A stretch of DNA of 15,558 nt, from assembly GCA_964593905.1 (NCBI GenBank), contig CAZQLE010000078.1, positions 1 through 15,558 of the forward strand, given 5' to 3'. Each line of letters begins with the position of its first letter. Position 1 is the first letter of the stretch. The notes beneath the pieces were generated by a model. It ran no database searches and had not been told where the DNA came from. It saw only the letters and a list, made by a program, of their open reading frames with translations. This document shows, piece by piece, positions 1 through 8,678 of the stretch. The position numbers and the translations under genes are program-made. This stretch comes from CAZQLE01 sp964593905. GTDB lineage: Bacteria > Chloroflexota > Anaerolineae > Anaerolineales > Anaerolineaceae.

Positions 1-2
1 TC

Positions 3-992
3 CCCAACCAGGTCGCACTGACCGGTGTGCGTTACACAGACCAGCACGGCCTGTGGAATTACTGCGCCCCGGCCACGCTGACAATGGGGCTGTCTTTTTG
101 GGGTTGGAACGGCACGCGTGAAGAGGCCGGACAGTGGTTAAAGCCTTTCGAAAAAGACAAAAATGTCATGCTCTACGAAATGGAATCTTTTGCGGCTGAA
201 CAGGCTGGGCTGAGCGCAGTGCTGCGTTCTGGCGGGACGCCCGAGCTTCTCAAGGCGTTAATCGCAGGCGGGTTCCCGGTCATTATTGAAAAAGGCACCT
301 ACATCCGCGAAACCACCACCGGAAAAATTAGTTGGATGGGCCACTACTCGGTTCTCACCGGCTATGATGACGCGGCCGGCCAATGGATCACCCAGGATTC
401 TTATTACTCTGCCGATTACCCCATCCGGTATGAAGATCTGCTCAAAGAATGGCGCGCTTTCAATTATGCTTTTCTGGTCATTTACACCCCCGATAAACAG
501 GCCGCCCTGGATTCCATCCTCGGCCCTTACAGCGACGCCAACACCAGCTACCAGAAGGCGCTCGAACTGGCCGCGGCCGATCTGAGCAGCCTGCAAAGCG
601 TGGATCTGTTCTTTAGCTGGTTCAACCGCGGCACCAGCCTGATGCAGCTTCAAGATTACACCGGCGCAGCCGGGGCTTATGACCAGGCTTTTCAGTTGTA
701 TCCCGAATTGGAAAAAGACCTGCGCCCCTGGCGCATCATGTGGTACCAGACCGGCCCCTACTTTGCCTATTTTTATACCGGCCGCTATCAAGACCTGGCC
801 GACCTGGCAACCACCACCATCGATGCTGCTTCAGAACCGTATATTGAAGAGAGCTATTACTGGCGCGCTCGAGCCTATGAGGCCCTGGGCAATCGCGAGG
901 GGGCCATTGCCGATCTGCGCACCAGTCTGGAATATCATCCAAATTTTGAACCCAGCGCAACCTTTTTGCAACAGCTTGGGATAAGCAACTGA
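3..992 (+). CDS. C39-like cysteine peptidase with C-terminal TPR repeats (5' partial)
   Basis: The reading frame is open to the left edge, so the gene enters from outside the window. The GTG at 27 lies just ahead of the catalytic motif and is unlikely to be the true start. The N-terminal part fits a papain-like peptidase_C39_2 domain. It has Gln (codon 42-44), Cys in WNYCAPAT (63-65), His in MGHYSVLTGYDD (342-344) and Asp in ITQDSYY (396-398), which matches the order oxyanion Gln, Cys, His, Asp. The rest (about 540-985) is helical with two TPR-like units, FNRGTSLMQLQDYTGAAGAY and WRARAYEALGNREGAIADL. Proteins of this build often carry a signal peptide and act outside the cell, but that end is missing here. 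The substrate is unknown. The stop TGA shares one base with the ATG of sbcD (TGATG), so the two genes are probably translationally coupled. The family call is good; the biological role is not known. Confidence 0.8.
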   Translation, partial: PNQVALTGVRYTDQHGLWNYCAPATLTMGLSFWGWNGTREEAGQWLKPFEKDKNVMLYEMESFAAEQAGLSAVLRSGGTPELLKALIAGGFPVIIEKGTYIRETTTGKISWMGHYSVLTGYDDAAGQWITQDSYYSADYPIRYEDLLKEWRAFNYAFLVIYTPDKQAALDSILGPYSDANTSYQKALELAAADLSSLQSVDLFFSWFNRGTSLMQLQDYTGAAGAYDQAFQLYPELEKDLRPWRIMWYQTGPYFAYFYTGRYQDLADLATTTIDAASEPYIEESYYWRARAYEALGNREGAIADLRTSLEYHPNFEPSATFLQQLGISN

Positions 993-2245
993 TGAGTCTT
1001 CGCATTCTGCATTTCGCTGACGCACACATTGATATGATCTCACATGGCCGCCGCGACGGTGATAATGGCCTGCCGTTGCGCGTGCTAGACTTTCTGAAAG
1101 CCCTGGATACCATCGTAGACACGGCCGTTCAAGAAAAAGTGGATCTGGTGATCTTTGCCGGCGATGCCTACAAAGACCGCACCCCCGCCCCCACCTATCA
1201 GCGCGAATGGGGCCGGCGCATCATGCGCCTTTCGGCTGCCGGCATTCCCACCCTGCTGCTGGTCGGAAACCATGATCTTTCACCTGCCCAGGGCCGGGCC
1301 ACCGCCCTGCAAGAATTCAACACCCTGCAGGTGCCGCTGGTGCGGGTTATTGACCGGCCCACCCTGCTGGGCCCGGCCGAACTCAACGGGCTGCCGCTGC
1401 AAGTGATGGCCATTCCCTGGGTAACCCGCTCGCGCTTGCTGGCGGCCCAACAACAAAACGGCATTAACCCGCTTGAGGCCTTTGACGCCATTCACACCAA
1501 CCTCGAAACCCTGGTCACCGATTGGTGGACCCAGGTGGACCCGGCGCTGCCGGTGGTTATGACCGCCCATGCTTCGGTGCAGGGTGCGCTGTATGGGGCC
1601 GAACGGGCTGTCATGCTGGGCGGCGATCTGGTGCTGTCGGGCAGCATCGTGCGCAACCCGCGTTTATCTTATGTCGCCCTCGGGCACATTCACAAACCCC
1701 AGAATCTCAACCCCGAGGGTGTTCAACCGCCCATCATTTATCCCGGTTCCATCGAACGAGTCGATTTTGGCGAAGCCGCCGATGAGAAATATTTTGTCGT
1801 GGCTAAAATTGAAACCGGTCAAAACACGCAGGTGGAGTGGCGCAAATTGAACGGCAGAAAATTTATCGACCGCTTTATCCAGATTACCGCCGCCGAACAC
1901 TTTATGGATGCCATTTGGAAACAACTGCCCCCGGCAGATGCGCTGACCGACGCCATCGTCCGGGTCATCCTTGAATATCCACGCGAGTGGGAAAGTCTGC
2001 TGGACGAGGCTGCCCTGCGCCGCTATGCCGGCGACACTTTTGAGTTTCATCTGGTGCGCCGGCCGCAAATGGAAAGCCGTCTACGCCTGCCCGAAAATCA
2101 AACCATCAGCAGCCTGTCGGCGCTTGAATTACTGGAAATGTACTGGCAAACCACCAGTTTAAAACCCGCTGAAATCACTGAACTTCAATCGCTGGCGGCG
2201 CGCATTTTTAGCGATGCCTCTGAAGATGAGGAGGAGCATGTCTGA
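992..2245 (+). CDS. sbcD: SbcD/Mre11-type DNA double-strand-break nuclease subunit
   Basis: This is a metallophosphoesterase nuclease of 417 aa, the usual length for SbcD. All five Mre11 metal-binding motifs are visible: ADAHID (D10, H12), FAGDAYKDR (D58), LVGNHDLS (N93, H94, D95), TAHASVQGA (H193) and ALGHIHKPQ (H232, H234), followed by the family motif YPGSIERVDFGE near 250-261. These ligands bind two metal ions, typically Mn2+. With the SbcC ATPase the protein cuts DNA ends, hairpins and protein-blocked ends. The remainder (about 270-417) matches the capping and SbcC-binding region in position but is less conserved. The start ATG overlaps the stop of the upstream peptidase gene by one base. 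The 3' end overlaps the next gene by 8 nt and contains the GAG-rich stretch that serves as that gene's ribosome binding site. Confidence 0.95.
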   Translation: MSLRILHFADAHIDMISHGRRDGDNGLPLRVLDFLKALDTIVDTAVQEKVDLVIFAGDAYKDRTPAPTYQREWGRRIMRLSAAGIPTLLLVGNHDLSPAQGRATALQEFNTLQVPLVRVIDRPTLLGPAELNGLPLQVMAIPWVTRSRLLAAQQQNGINPLEAFDAIHTNLETLVTDWWTQVDPALPVVMTAHASVQGALYGAERAVMLGGDLVLSGSIVRNPRLSYVALGHIHKPQNLNPEGVQPPIIYPGSIERVDFGEAADEKYFVVAKIETGQNTQVEWRKLNGRKFIDRFIQITAAEHFMDAIWKQLPPADALTDAIVRVILEYPREWESLLDEAALRRYAGDTFEFHLVRRPQMESRLRLPENQTISSLSALELLEMYWQTTSLKPAEITELQSLAARIFSDASEDEEEHV

Positions 2246-3572
2246 GCAGGCCTCCCAGATCTTAATCATCCTGTTGTTAATCCTCCTCAACGGCGTTTTC
2301 TCTATGGCTGAAATCGCCATGGTCTCAGCCCGCAGAATCCGCCTTGAACAGCGCGCCGAAGAAGGCGACGCCGGCGCACGTGCCGCGCTGCATCTCAAAG
2401 ATTCACCCAACCGCTTTCTTTCCACCATTCAAATTGGCATCTCACTGGTCGGGGTATTCACCGGCGCCCTGGGAGGGGTGACGCTCAGCAAAAGCCTGGC
2501 GGAGGTGTTAAGCCGCATCCCCGCCCTGAGCGCCGTGGCTGAATCGTTAAGCCTGATCCTCGTCTCGCTGGTCATTACCTATTTCACGCTGGTCATCGGA
2601 GAATTGATCCCCAAGCGCATCGGGTTAAACGCCCCCGAGAAAATTGCCGTAACAGTGGCCCGGCCCATGCGTCTTCTCTCACAGCTCACCAAACCGCTGG
2701 TCTGGTTTCTCAGCAAATCGACCGATCTCGGTTTCAAGCTTCTGGGCATTCAGACCAATGATGACGCCCCCGTGACCGAAGAAGAAGTCAAAGTGATGAT
2801 CGAGCAGGGCACCATATCGGGGGTGTTTGAAGAAAGCGAACAGGATATCGTCGAAAGCGTGTTCCGCATGAGCGACCGCACCGTCGATGCCCTGATGACC
2901 CCGCGCACCGAAGTAACCTGGCTGGACCTGGACGAGCCTTTGCAGATTAATGTACAGGAAATTCTGGCCGAAACCCACAGTCATTACCCGGTCGCCCGCG
3001 GCAGCCTGGATAATATTCAGGGCATCGTCTCGGTCAATGATATGCTCACCGCCCTGCTTTCGGGGCAGCATCTCGACCTGGAGAAGCTGGCCCGCCAGCC
3101 GGTTTTTGTCCCCGAAACAATGCCCGCACTAAAAGCCCTGGCAGCATTTAAAGATTCCGGGCTGACCGTAGCCGTGGTCATGGATGAATATGGCGGCGTG
3201 CTGGGCATGGTGACGCTGGTGGACATCATGAAATCGATTGTCGGTGAAATCGGTCTCCCCGCCGATGGCAGCGAAGCGCAGATCGTATTGCGCCCGGACG
3301 GGTCCTACCTGTTGGACGGTCTGCTGCTGGTGGATGAATTAAAGGAACTGCTGGATATTAAAGAACTGCCAGATGAAGACCGCATCGGTTATCAGACGCT
3401 TGGCGGTCTGATGATGAGCCGCACGGGTTCGATCCCCAGCACCGGTCAATGGTTTGAATGGGAACGCTATCGGTTTGAAGTCGTCGATATGGATGGGCGC
3501 CGGGTGGATAAAGTACTGGTCTCCCCGGTCAACAATGACACCAGTTCAAATGCAGGTCCGCTTCCGGCCTGA
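2238..3572 (+). CDS. CNNM/CorC (HlyC-like) family membrane protein with CBS pair
   Basis: The 444-aa protein has the full architecture of the UPF0053/CorC family. There is a DUF21 membrane domain (hydrophobic stretches near 7-25, 64-88, 98-121 and 145-160) with the hallmark GELIPKRIGLNAPEKIA at 121-137. A linker follows with EEVKVMIEQGTISGVFEESE, then two CBS motifs (DALMTPRTEV...YPVARGSLDNI and VVMDEYGGVLGMVTLVDIM). The C-terminal CorC_HlyC domain is at about 345-432. Family members are linked to Mg2+/Co2+ efflux or homeostasis, with ATP-Mg binding at the CBS pair; the old name hemolysin C is misleading. I chose ATG 2238 because AGGAGG ends 3 nt before it and it gives the usual short N-terminus before the first membrane segment. 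An in-frame ATG at 2214 lies inside sbcD and has no such signal. The gene sits between sbcD and sbcC, which is unusual. Confidence 0.92.
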   Translation: MSEQASQILIILLLILLNGVFSMAEIAMVSARRIRLEQRAEEGDAGARAALHLKDSPNRFLSTIQIGISLVGVFTGALGGVTLSKSLAEVLSRIPALSAVAESLSLILVSLVITYFTLVIGELIPKRIGLNAPEKIAVTVARPMRLLSQLTKPLVWFLSKSTDLGFKLLGIQTNDDAPVTEEEVKVMIEQGTISGVFEESEQDIVESVFRMSDRTVDALMTPRTEVTWLDLDEPLQINVQEILAETHSHYPVARGSLDNIQGIVSVNDMLTALLSGQHLDLEKLARQPVFVPETMPALKALAAFKDSGLTVAVVMDEYGGVLGMVTLVDIMKSIVGEIGLPADGSEAQIVLRPDGSYLLDGLLLVDELKELLDIKELPDEDRIGYQTLGGLMMSRTGSIPSTGQWFEWERYRFEVVDMDGRRVDKVLVSPVNNDTSSNAGPLPA

Positions 3573-3585
3573 TGCGAGGCAAGCC

Positions 3586-6147
3586 TTGATTCCGTATTCG
3601 CTGCGTCTGAGTGGTTTTTTATCATACAACCAACCAGTCGAAATTGATTTTTCACAATTCGAGCTGGCCTGCATTTCTGGCGCCAACGGCGCCGGAAAGT
3701 CTTCAATTTTAGACGCCATCACCTGGGTACTTTTTGGTCAGGCGCGCCGTCGAGATGATGCCATCATCAACAGCCATGCCAGCACTGCCGAAGTGGTGTT
3801 TGAGTTTTCATACGAAAATGATCGCTACCGCGTGCAGCGCATCAAACCCAACGGCAAGGCCACCATCCTTGAATTTTTTATCCAGGATTCTCACCAGGGC
3901 TGGAAGCCGCTTACAGAACACACCGTGCGTGATACCGAAGACCGCATTCGCCAAATCTTGCGTCTCGATTATGACACGTTTACAAATGCCTCATTCTTCT
4001 TGCAGGGCAAAGCCGATCAGTTCGCCCAACAAAAACCGGGCGACCGCAAACGGATCCTCAGCGCCATCCTGGGCCTGGACGCCTGGGAGGCGTATCGCGA
4101 CCGATCGGCCGCGGCGCGAAAACGGCTCGAAAACCGGCAAACCGGAATAGACAGCCTGTTAAAAGAAATTGAGGAAGAGCTTTCGCAAGAAACCGTTCGC
4201 AAGGAACGGCTGGTTCAATTGGCCCAGGAGCTTGACCACGCCTGCGAGCTGCGCAAGGTGCGCGAGACCCAGCTTGATCAGGCCCGCCAGCACGCCGCGC
4301 AAATGGAAGAACGGCGCACCAGCCTGGATCTGTTGGCCGAACAGGTGCGCATCAGCCACAGGCGGCTGGATGAGCGGCGCGCATTGTTCGATACACGCTG
4401 TCAGGAACAGCGCCGGTATCAAGAATCCTTGCAGCGGGCCGATCAGGTAAAAAAAGCGTATCAAACCTGGCTGGAAGCGCGCAGCGCCCTCGAAACCTTT
4501 GAATCGACTGCCGTTGTGTATCACGAGTTAAAGCACCGGCGCACATCGCCCCTGTTGGAGCTGGAAAATCAACGTTCGCGCCTGACCCTGGAATGCCAGT
4601 CGTTAACCGCCAAAAAGAGCGAGATGGATACCCTCGCAGCCGGGTTAACCCACCGTCGAGAAGAATTGCAGACGCTGCAAGATCAGGTCGAACACCTGAC
4701 CGTTCAGTTAGCCGAACGTGAGGCCCTGGACCGTGAGCAGAGCCAGCTTCGCAACCAGCTCACCGATCTGAAAGCCGAAAACATTAACCTGCGCCGCCGC
4801 ATGGAAGAGATTCGGGAACGAATCGAACGCCTCGATCAGGTAACCAGTGCAGAATGTCCGCTGTGCGGCCAACCGTTGGATGCACTGGAGCGGGATACGT
4901 TGAAAAAATCGCTTCAAGAAGAAGGCACGGCCCTTGGGGACCGGTTTCGCGGCAACTCGGGCCGGGTGAAAGAGGGCGAAACCCGCATTGCAGAAATTGA
5001 GCAGGATCTGGTTTATCTTAAAAAAATGGAACTCCGCCAACGCGATCTGCACCGCAATCTCGATCAGGCGCTGGACCGCTTTCATCGGGATGAGCAGGCG
5101 CTGCAAGACTGGGAAGAAAGCGGTTCCGATCGGTTGGAAGAGGTTAATCACCTTCTGGGCGAAGAAACCTATGCCCCCAATGCCCGCGCACAATTGGCAG
5201 AAATTGACCGCGAGCTGATCGCGCTGGGTTACATCGCTGAAGCGCACGAAAACGCGCGCCGCATCGAACAGGAAGGCCGCACCAGCGAAGACGCCCTGCG
5301 GGTGTTGGAACATGCCCAGGCCGCCCTGGGGCCGCTGGAACGCGAGATTCAAAACCTGAGCGTGGAGTTGGAACAGGAAGGCGCCGCGCTGCAGCAGCTT
5401 GAGCAGGCTTATCTACAGGCGAAAACCCGTCTGGAGCAGGATTTCGCCAGCACCCCGGATCGAAAACAGGTGGAAAATGATCTGTTTGCTGCCCGCGAAC
5501 AGGAGAACCGTTTGCGGGTGCAGATGGGCGCGGCGCAGCAAAATGTGGCCGTGCTGGATGTGCAGCGCGCCCGGCGGCAGGAACTTAATCGGCAGAGAGA
5601 AGAGATTGCCCGCCAAATTGCACGCTTTAAAATTCTTGAGCGCGCTTGCAGCAAAGACGGCGTGCCCGCTTTGCTGATTGAGCAGGCCCTGCCCGAAATT
5701 GAAACCCAGACCAACGAAATTCTGGACCGGCTTTCTTCGGGCGCGATGTCGGTGCGTTTTGTCACCCAGAAAGACTACAAAGACAAGAATCGCGACGACA
5801 AGAAAGAAACGCTGGATATTTTGATCAGCGATTCAGTCGGCCCCCGGGAATATGAGTTATTCTCGGGCGGTGAGGCGTTTCGGGTTAACTTTGCCATTCG
5901 GCTGGCGCTTTCGCGGGTGTTGGCCCGCCGCGCCGGGGCGCGTTTGCAAACCCTGGTGATCGACGAAGGTTTTGGCAGCCAGGATGCCGACGGCCGCCAG
6001 CGCTTGATCGAAGCGATCAACAACGTGCGCGGCGATTTTGCGCGGGTGCTGGTCATTACCCACCTCGAAGAACTCAAAGATGCCTTCCCGGCCCGCATTG
6101 AGGTGGATAAAGGCCCCGAAGGTTCTTCAGTGCGGGTGTTGGTATGA
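3586..6147 (+). CDS. sbcC: SbcC/Rad50-type SMC-like ATPase of the SbcCD nuclease
   Basis: The 853-aa protein has Walker A SGANGAGKSS (K38) and a Q-loop region containing NASFFLQGKADQF. Long coiled-coil arms flank a zinc hook AECPLCGQPLD (C424, C427) lying exactly at mid-length. The ABC signature LFSGGEAFRVN starts at S760, and Walker B LVIDEGFGSQD carries D793 and E794. In the family, ATP-driven closing of the head domains controls the SbcD nuclease, and two hooks join through Zn2+. The start is taken as TTG 3586: GAGG at 3576-3579 sits 6 nt upstream, and the result, (M)IPYSLRLSGFLSY, begins where relatives begin. ATGs at 3454, 3535 and 3550 are in frame but lack a good ribosome binding site and would add up to 44 non-conserved residues. 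There is a 13-nt gap after the CorC-like gene and a 4-nt ATGA overlap with the next gene. Confidence 0.95.
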   Translation: MIPYSLRLSGFLSYNQPVEIDFSQFELACISGANGAGKSSILDAITWVLFGQARRRDDAIINSHASTAEVVFEFSYENDRYRVQRIKPNGKATILEFFIQDSHQGWKPLTEHTVRDTEDRIRQILRLDYDTFTNASFFLQGKADQFAQQKPGDRKRILSAILGLDAWEAYRDRSAAARKRLENRQTGIDSLLKEIEEELSQETVRKERLVQLAQELDHACELRKVRETQLDQARQHAAQMEERRTSLDLLAEQVRISHRRLDERRALFDTRCQEQRRYQESLQRADQVKKAYQTWLEARSALETFESTAVVYHELKHRRTSPLLELENQRSRLTLECQSLTAKKSEMDTLAAGLTHRREELQTLQDQVEHLTVQLAEREALDREQSQLRNQLTDLKAENINLRRRMEEIRERIERLDQVTSAECPLCGQPLDALERDTLKKSLQEEGTALGDRFRGNSGRVKEGETRIAEIEQDLVYLKKMELRQRDLHRNLDQALDRFHRDEQALQDWEESGSDRLEEVNHLLGEETYAPNARAQLAEIDRELIALGYIAEAHENARRIEQEGRTSEDALRVLEHAQAALGPLEREIQNLSVELEQEGAALQQLEQAYLQAKTRLEQDFASTPDRKQVENDLFAAREQENRLRVQMGAAQQNVAVLDVQRARRQELNRQREEIARQIARFKILERACSKDGVPALLIEQALPEIETQTNEILDRLSSGAMSVRFVTQKDYKDKNRDDKKETLDILISDSVGPREYELFSGGEAFRVNFAIRLALSRVLARRAGARLQTLVIDEGFGSQDADGRQRLIEAINNVRGDFARVLVITHLEELKDAFPARIEVDKGPEGSSVRVLV

Positions 6148-7250
6148 GCCCGATTTATGCCCGCCTGGGGCTGGTTCAGCGCGTGCTGCCCGCCTATCGT
6201 GTAGCGTTGTTTGACGCCCTGGCCGCGCAGTGTTCGCGTGGGATGGGGCTTTTCGCCGGCCGCCCGCGCAGTGGTGAAATGATCGATGAGCGCGAAATTC
6301 CCCACATTGCCCAGCTCAACCGCGGTCAAAATATCCATCTTTTTTCAGGGAAGTGGCTGCTGGTCTGGCAGTCGGGGTTGATGACCTGGCTGAAACGATT
6401 TGCCCCGGATGTATTAATCCTGGAGGCGAACCCCCGTTATCTCTCCACCCGTGACGCTGCGCGCTGGATGCACCGCCAGCACAAACCGGTTATCGGCTGG
6501 GGCCTTGGCGCCCCGCCAATTTCTGGCCCGCTGGCTGCTCTAAGAACTGCATCGCGCCGCCGTTTCTTAAAGCACTTTGATGCCATCCTCACCTATTCGC
6601 GCCGCGGGGCAGAAGAATATGCTGCGGCGGGCATCGACCCGGCGCGCATTTTTGTGGCCCCCAACGCAGTCACCTTTAAACCCGCCCATTCTCTGCCCGA
6701 GCGCATGTCCCGCTTTGCCGGACGGCCGATCATCCTTTTTGTGGGCCGGCTTCAGGCCCGCAAACGGGTCGATTTCTTACTGCGCGCCTGCGCCGCCCTG
6801 CCAGATGAGCTTCAACCGCGCCTGTGGATTGTGGGTGACGGGCCCGAACGCGAGGCGCTGATGCAGTTGGCCGAGACCGTTTATCCTGCTGCCGAATTCC
6901 ACGGTGCGGTCAGCGGGGCCGATCTTGCGCCGCTGTTTCGCGAGGCAGACCTGTTCGTCCTGCCCGGCACCGGCGGACTGGCCGTGCAAGAGGCCATGTC
7001 TTTTGGCCTGCCGGTCATCACGGCCGAGGCAGACGGTACCCAGGTGGACCTGGTGCGCCCCGGCAACGGCTGGCAGATTGCCGGCGGTGATCTGGAGGTG
7101 CTCACCGGGGCGTTAAACAACGCGCTCAGCGATCCGCTGCGGCTGCGCGAGATGGGCGTCGAATCGTACCGGATCGTTTCTGAAGAAATCAACCTCGATC
7201 ATATGCTCGAGGTCTTCACCGAAGCCATTCAGGCCGTTTGGAAAGGGTAA
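6144..7250 (+). CDS. GT-B fold glycosyltransferase, GT4-like
   Basis: The protein is 368 aa. Its N-terminal half (LVQRVLPAYRVALFDALA at 10-27) looks like an acceptor-binding Rossmann domain. The C-terminal half has the nucleotide-sugar domain: ILFVGRLQARKRVDFLL (R202, K207 in the phosphate-binding loop), LWIVGDGPEREAL at 227-239, then LPGTGGLAVQEAMSFGLPV at 273-291. In most GT4 enzymes the last motif reads E-x7-E. Here the second Glu (E283) is kept but the first position is Gly, a form I recall from a GT4 subgroup with a PGxGGLA loop. It probably transfers a sugar to a lipid, polysaccharide or protein acceptor on the cytoplasmic side; donor and acceptor cannot be read from sequence. The start ATG overlaps the sbcC stop (ATGA), and the next glycosyltransferase begins 2 nt after this stop, so the two probably act in one glycan pathway. 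Confidence 0.85.
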   Translation: MSPIYARLGLVQRVLPAYRVALFDALAAQCSRGMGLFAGRPRSGEMIDEREIPHIAQLNRGQNIHLFSGKWLLVWQSGLMTWLKRFAPDVLILEANPRYLSTRDAARWMHRQHKPVIGWGLGAPPISGPLAALRTASRRRFLKHFDAILTYSRRGAEEYAAAGIDPARIFVAPNAVTFKPAHSLPERMSRFAGRPIILFVGRLQARKRVDFLLRACAALPDELQPRLWIVGDGPEREALMQLAETVYPAAEFHGAVSGADLAPLFREADLFVLPGTGGLAVQEAMSFGLPVITAEADGTQVDLVRPGNGWQIAGGDLEVLTGALNNALSDPLRLREMGVESYRIVSEEINLDHMLEVFTEAIQAVWKG

Positions 7251-7252
7251 GA

Positions 7253-8461
7253 ATGCGCATCTTAATCGTCGCCGATGGCCGCAGCCCCATCACCCGGCGC
7301 TGGCTGCAAGGGCTGGTTGCACTGCGCCACGAAGTAGCCCTGGTTTCCACCTTTCCGTGCCAGCCTCCCGAAAACATAAGTGAATTTCAGGTCATTCCGG
7401 TTGCGTTTGCCGGGCTGAGCGGCAGCCAGGTGAGCAATCGCACCGGCGGCGCAAACAGCGGCAGCACGCTAAAACAAACCGTCAGCCGGGCGCGCAGTTT
7501 ATTTCTCCGCTTTCGATACCAGCTTGGCCCGCTAACCCTGGCCTGGTACGGCCCGCGGTTTGCCCGTCTGGTCGAACAATGGCAGCCAGACCTGGTGCAC
7601 GCCCTGCGCATTCCCTTTGAAGGAATGCTGGCGGCTTACACCCCGGCCAACATTCCCCTGGCCGTCTCGGTGTGGGGCAACGATCTCACCCTGCACGCCC
7701 GCGGGTCCCGCGCCATGGAGCGCGCCACGCGCCGCACCCTGCAGCGGGCCAACGGCCTGGCAGCAGATGCCGGGCGCGACATCCGCCTGGGCCGGCAGTG
7801 GGGGTTTGCCCCGGAAAAAGCGGTTCTAACCGTGCCCGGAAACGGCGGGGTCGATCTGATGGAAATTTCCCGCGCCGCCTCCAACGCCGAGATTCCTTTT
7901 GCGCTGCCCCCTGCCGATGGGCCCTGGGTAATCAACCCGCGTGGGTTCCGCCCCGGTTCAGTCAACAATGATGTTTTTTTTCAAAGCATCCCCTTGATTC
8001 TGGACCGCAACCCCGGCATTCACTTTTTATGTGCGGCCATGGCCGGACAAAGCGAAGCAGAACAATGGTTGGACCGTCTCAAAATTCGCGGCCAGGTCAC
8101 CCTGCTGCCCTTCTTACCCCAGGAGGCCCTCTGGCGGTTGTTTTCACTCTCTCAGGTTTCCGTCTCGATCAGCGCCCATGACGGCACCCCCAATTCGTTG
8201 CTGGAGGCCATGGCCTGCGGCTGTTTCCCTGTTGTCGGAGATATCGAATCGCTGCGCGAGTGGATCACACCCGGCATCAACGGGCTGCTGGTGGAGCCCT
8301 CCAAAGCGCCCGGTTTGGCCGAGGCTGTCTTGCTGGCTGTTGATAACCCCGCTTTACGCGACCGCGCCGCTTTGCGCAATCAAGAGATTTTGCACAGCCG
8401 GGCAGAGGTCAACCTGGTGCGTTCTCAGATCCAGGTTTTCTACCAGCGGTTGGTTTTGTAA
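7253..8461 (+). CDS. Second GT-B fold glycosyltransferase, GT4-like
   Basis: The 402-aa protein starts with MRILIVADGRSPITRRWLQG, a typical GT4 N-terminal Rossmann start. It continues with DLVHALRIPFEGMLAA and SVWGNDLTLHA (139-149), common in group-1 transferases. The donor domain includes NPRGFRPGSVNNDVF, QVTLLPFLPQEALW and SISAHDGTPNSLLEAMACG, where D310 and E318 hold the two acidic positions of the E-x7-E motif, followed by GINGLLVEP. I chose ATG 7253 because AAAGGG lies 5 nt upstream and the product starts at the conserved strand; an in-frame TTG at 7238 would add five residues inside the preceding gene. It follows that glycosyltransferase gene by 2 nt and ends the six-gene + strand run. 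No clear intrinsic terminator follows. Substrates are not identifiable. Confidence 0.86.
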   Translation: MRILIVADGRSPITRRWLQGLVALRHEVALVSTFPCQPPENISEFQVIPVAFAGLSGSQVSNRTGGANSGSTLKQTVSRARSLFLRFRYQLGPLTLAWYGPRFARLVEQWQPDLVHALRIPFEGMLAAYTPANIPLAVSVWGNDLTLHARGSRAMERATRRTLQRANGLAADAGRDIRLGRQWGFAPEKAVLTVPGNGGVDLMEISRAASNAEIPFALPPADGPWVINPRGFRPGSVNNDVFFQSIPLILDRNPGIHFLCAAMAGQSEAEQWLDRLKIRGQVTLLPFLPQEALWRLFSLSQVSVSISAHDGTPNSLLEAMACGCFPVVGDIESLREWITPGINGLLVEPSKAPGLAEAVLLAVDNPALRDRAALRNQEILHSRAEVNLVRSQIQVFYQRLVL

Positions 8462-8515
8462 AAAAGAATTTCCCCAAGTTATTGAGTTAGAGAAGAGGCG
8501 TGTTATTGGGTTCCG

Positions 8516-8653
8516 GTGTCATGCTGCGCCAAAGGCAGTAGCATCCCTACGCCAATTTGCAACACCTTCTCCGCCGCCTGCCGCAGCCCACATGGGTGAG
8601 GATTCTTCACACGCTGCGCCGGTAGAACACGGCGCAGCAGTTCAGAATGACAC
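8516..8653. repeat. Palindromic interspersed repeat, copy 1
   Basis: The unit begins GTGTCAT (8516-8522) and ends with the inverted copy ATGACAC (8647-8653). Inside these ends, GCTGCGCC at 8523-8530 pairs with GGCGCAGC at 8631-8638, so the unit can fold into a long imperfect hairpin. Its right half (8581 onward) matches copy 2 from 8843. Repeats whose ends resemble TGTCATTCTGA are found scattered in intergenic regions of several bacterial phyla including Chloroflexota; this is recalled knowledge, not a search result. No transposase is present. Confidence 0.7.
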
Positions 8654-8678
8654 ATGATTGTGGCCGTGTCATGCCGAG
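8581..8678 (+). repeat. Direct repeat, copy A (about 90% identical to 8843-8941)
   Basis: This 98-nt stretch aligns to 8843-8941 with nine mismatches and one inserted base, counted by eye. It covers the right half of palindromic repeat copy 1 plus the first bases of the next unit, so the repeat units sit in tandem. The divergence suggests an old duplication or independent insertion of related units. Confidence 0.85.

Noticed and set aside
3454..3585. Longer N-terminus for SbcC from ATG 3454, 3535 or 3550
   Set aside because: The extra residues overlap the CorC-like gene, show no conserved pattern and lack a ribosome binding site, whereas TTG 3586 has GAGG at good spacing and the normal family start.
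4708..5352. Open frame of 214 codons on the - strand
   Set aside because: It lies wholly inside the coiled-coil region of sbcC, whose frame is clearly real, and the product is unlike any domain I know. It is a frame shadow caused by codon bias.
8031..8657. Open frame of 208 codons on the + strand
   Set aside because: It runs out of frame through the end of the second glycosyltransferase gene into the repeat region. The product is rich in Pro, Arg, Ser and Trp with no domain, typical of a shadow frame.
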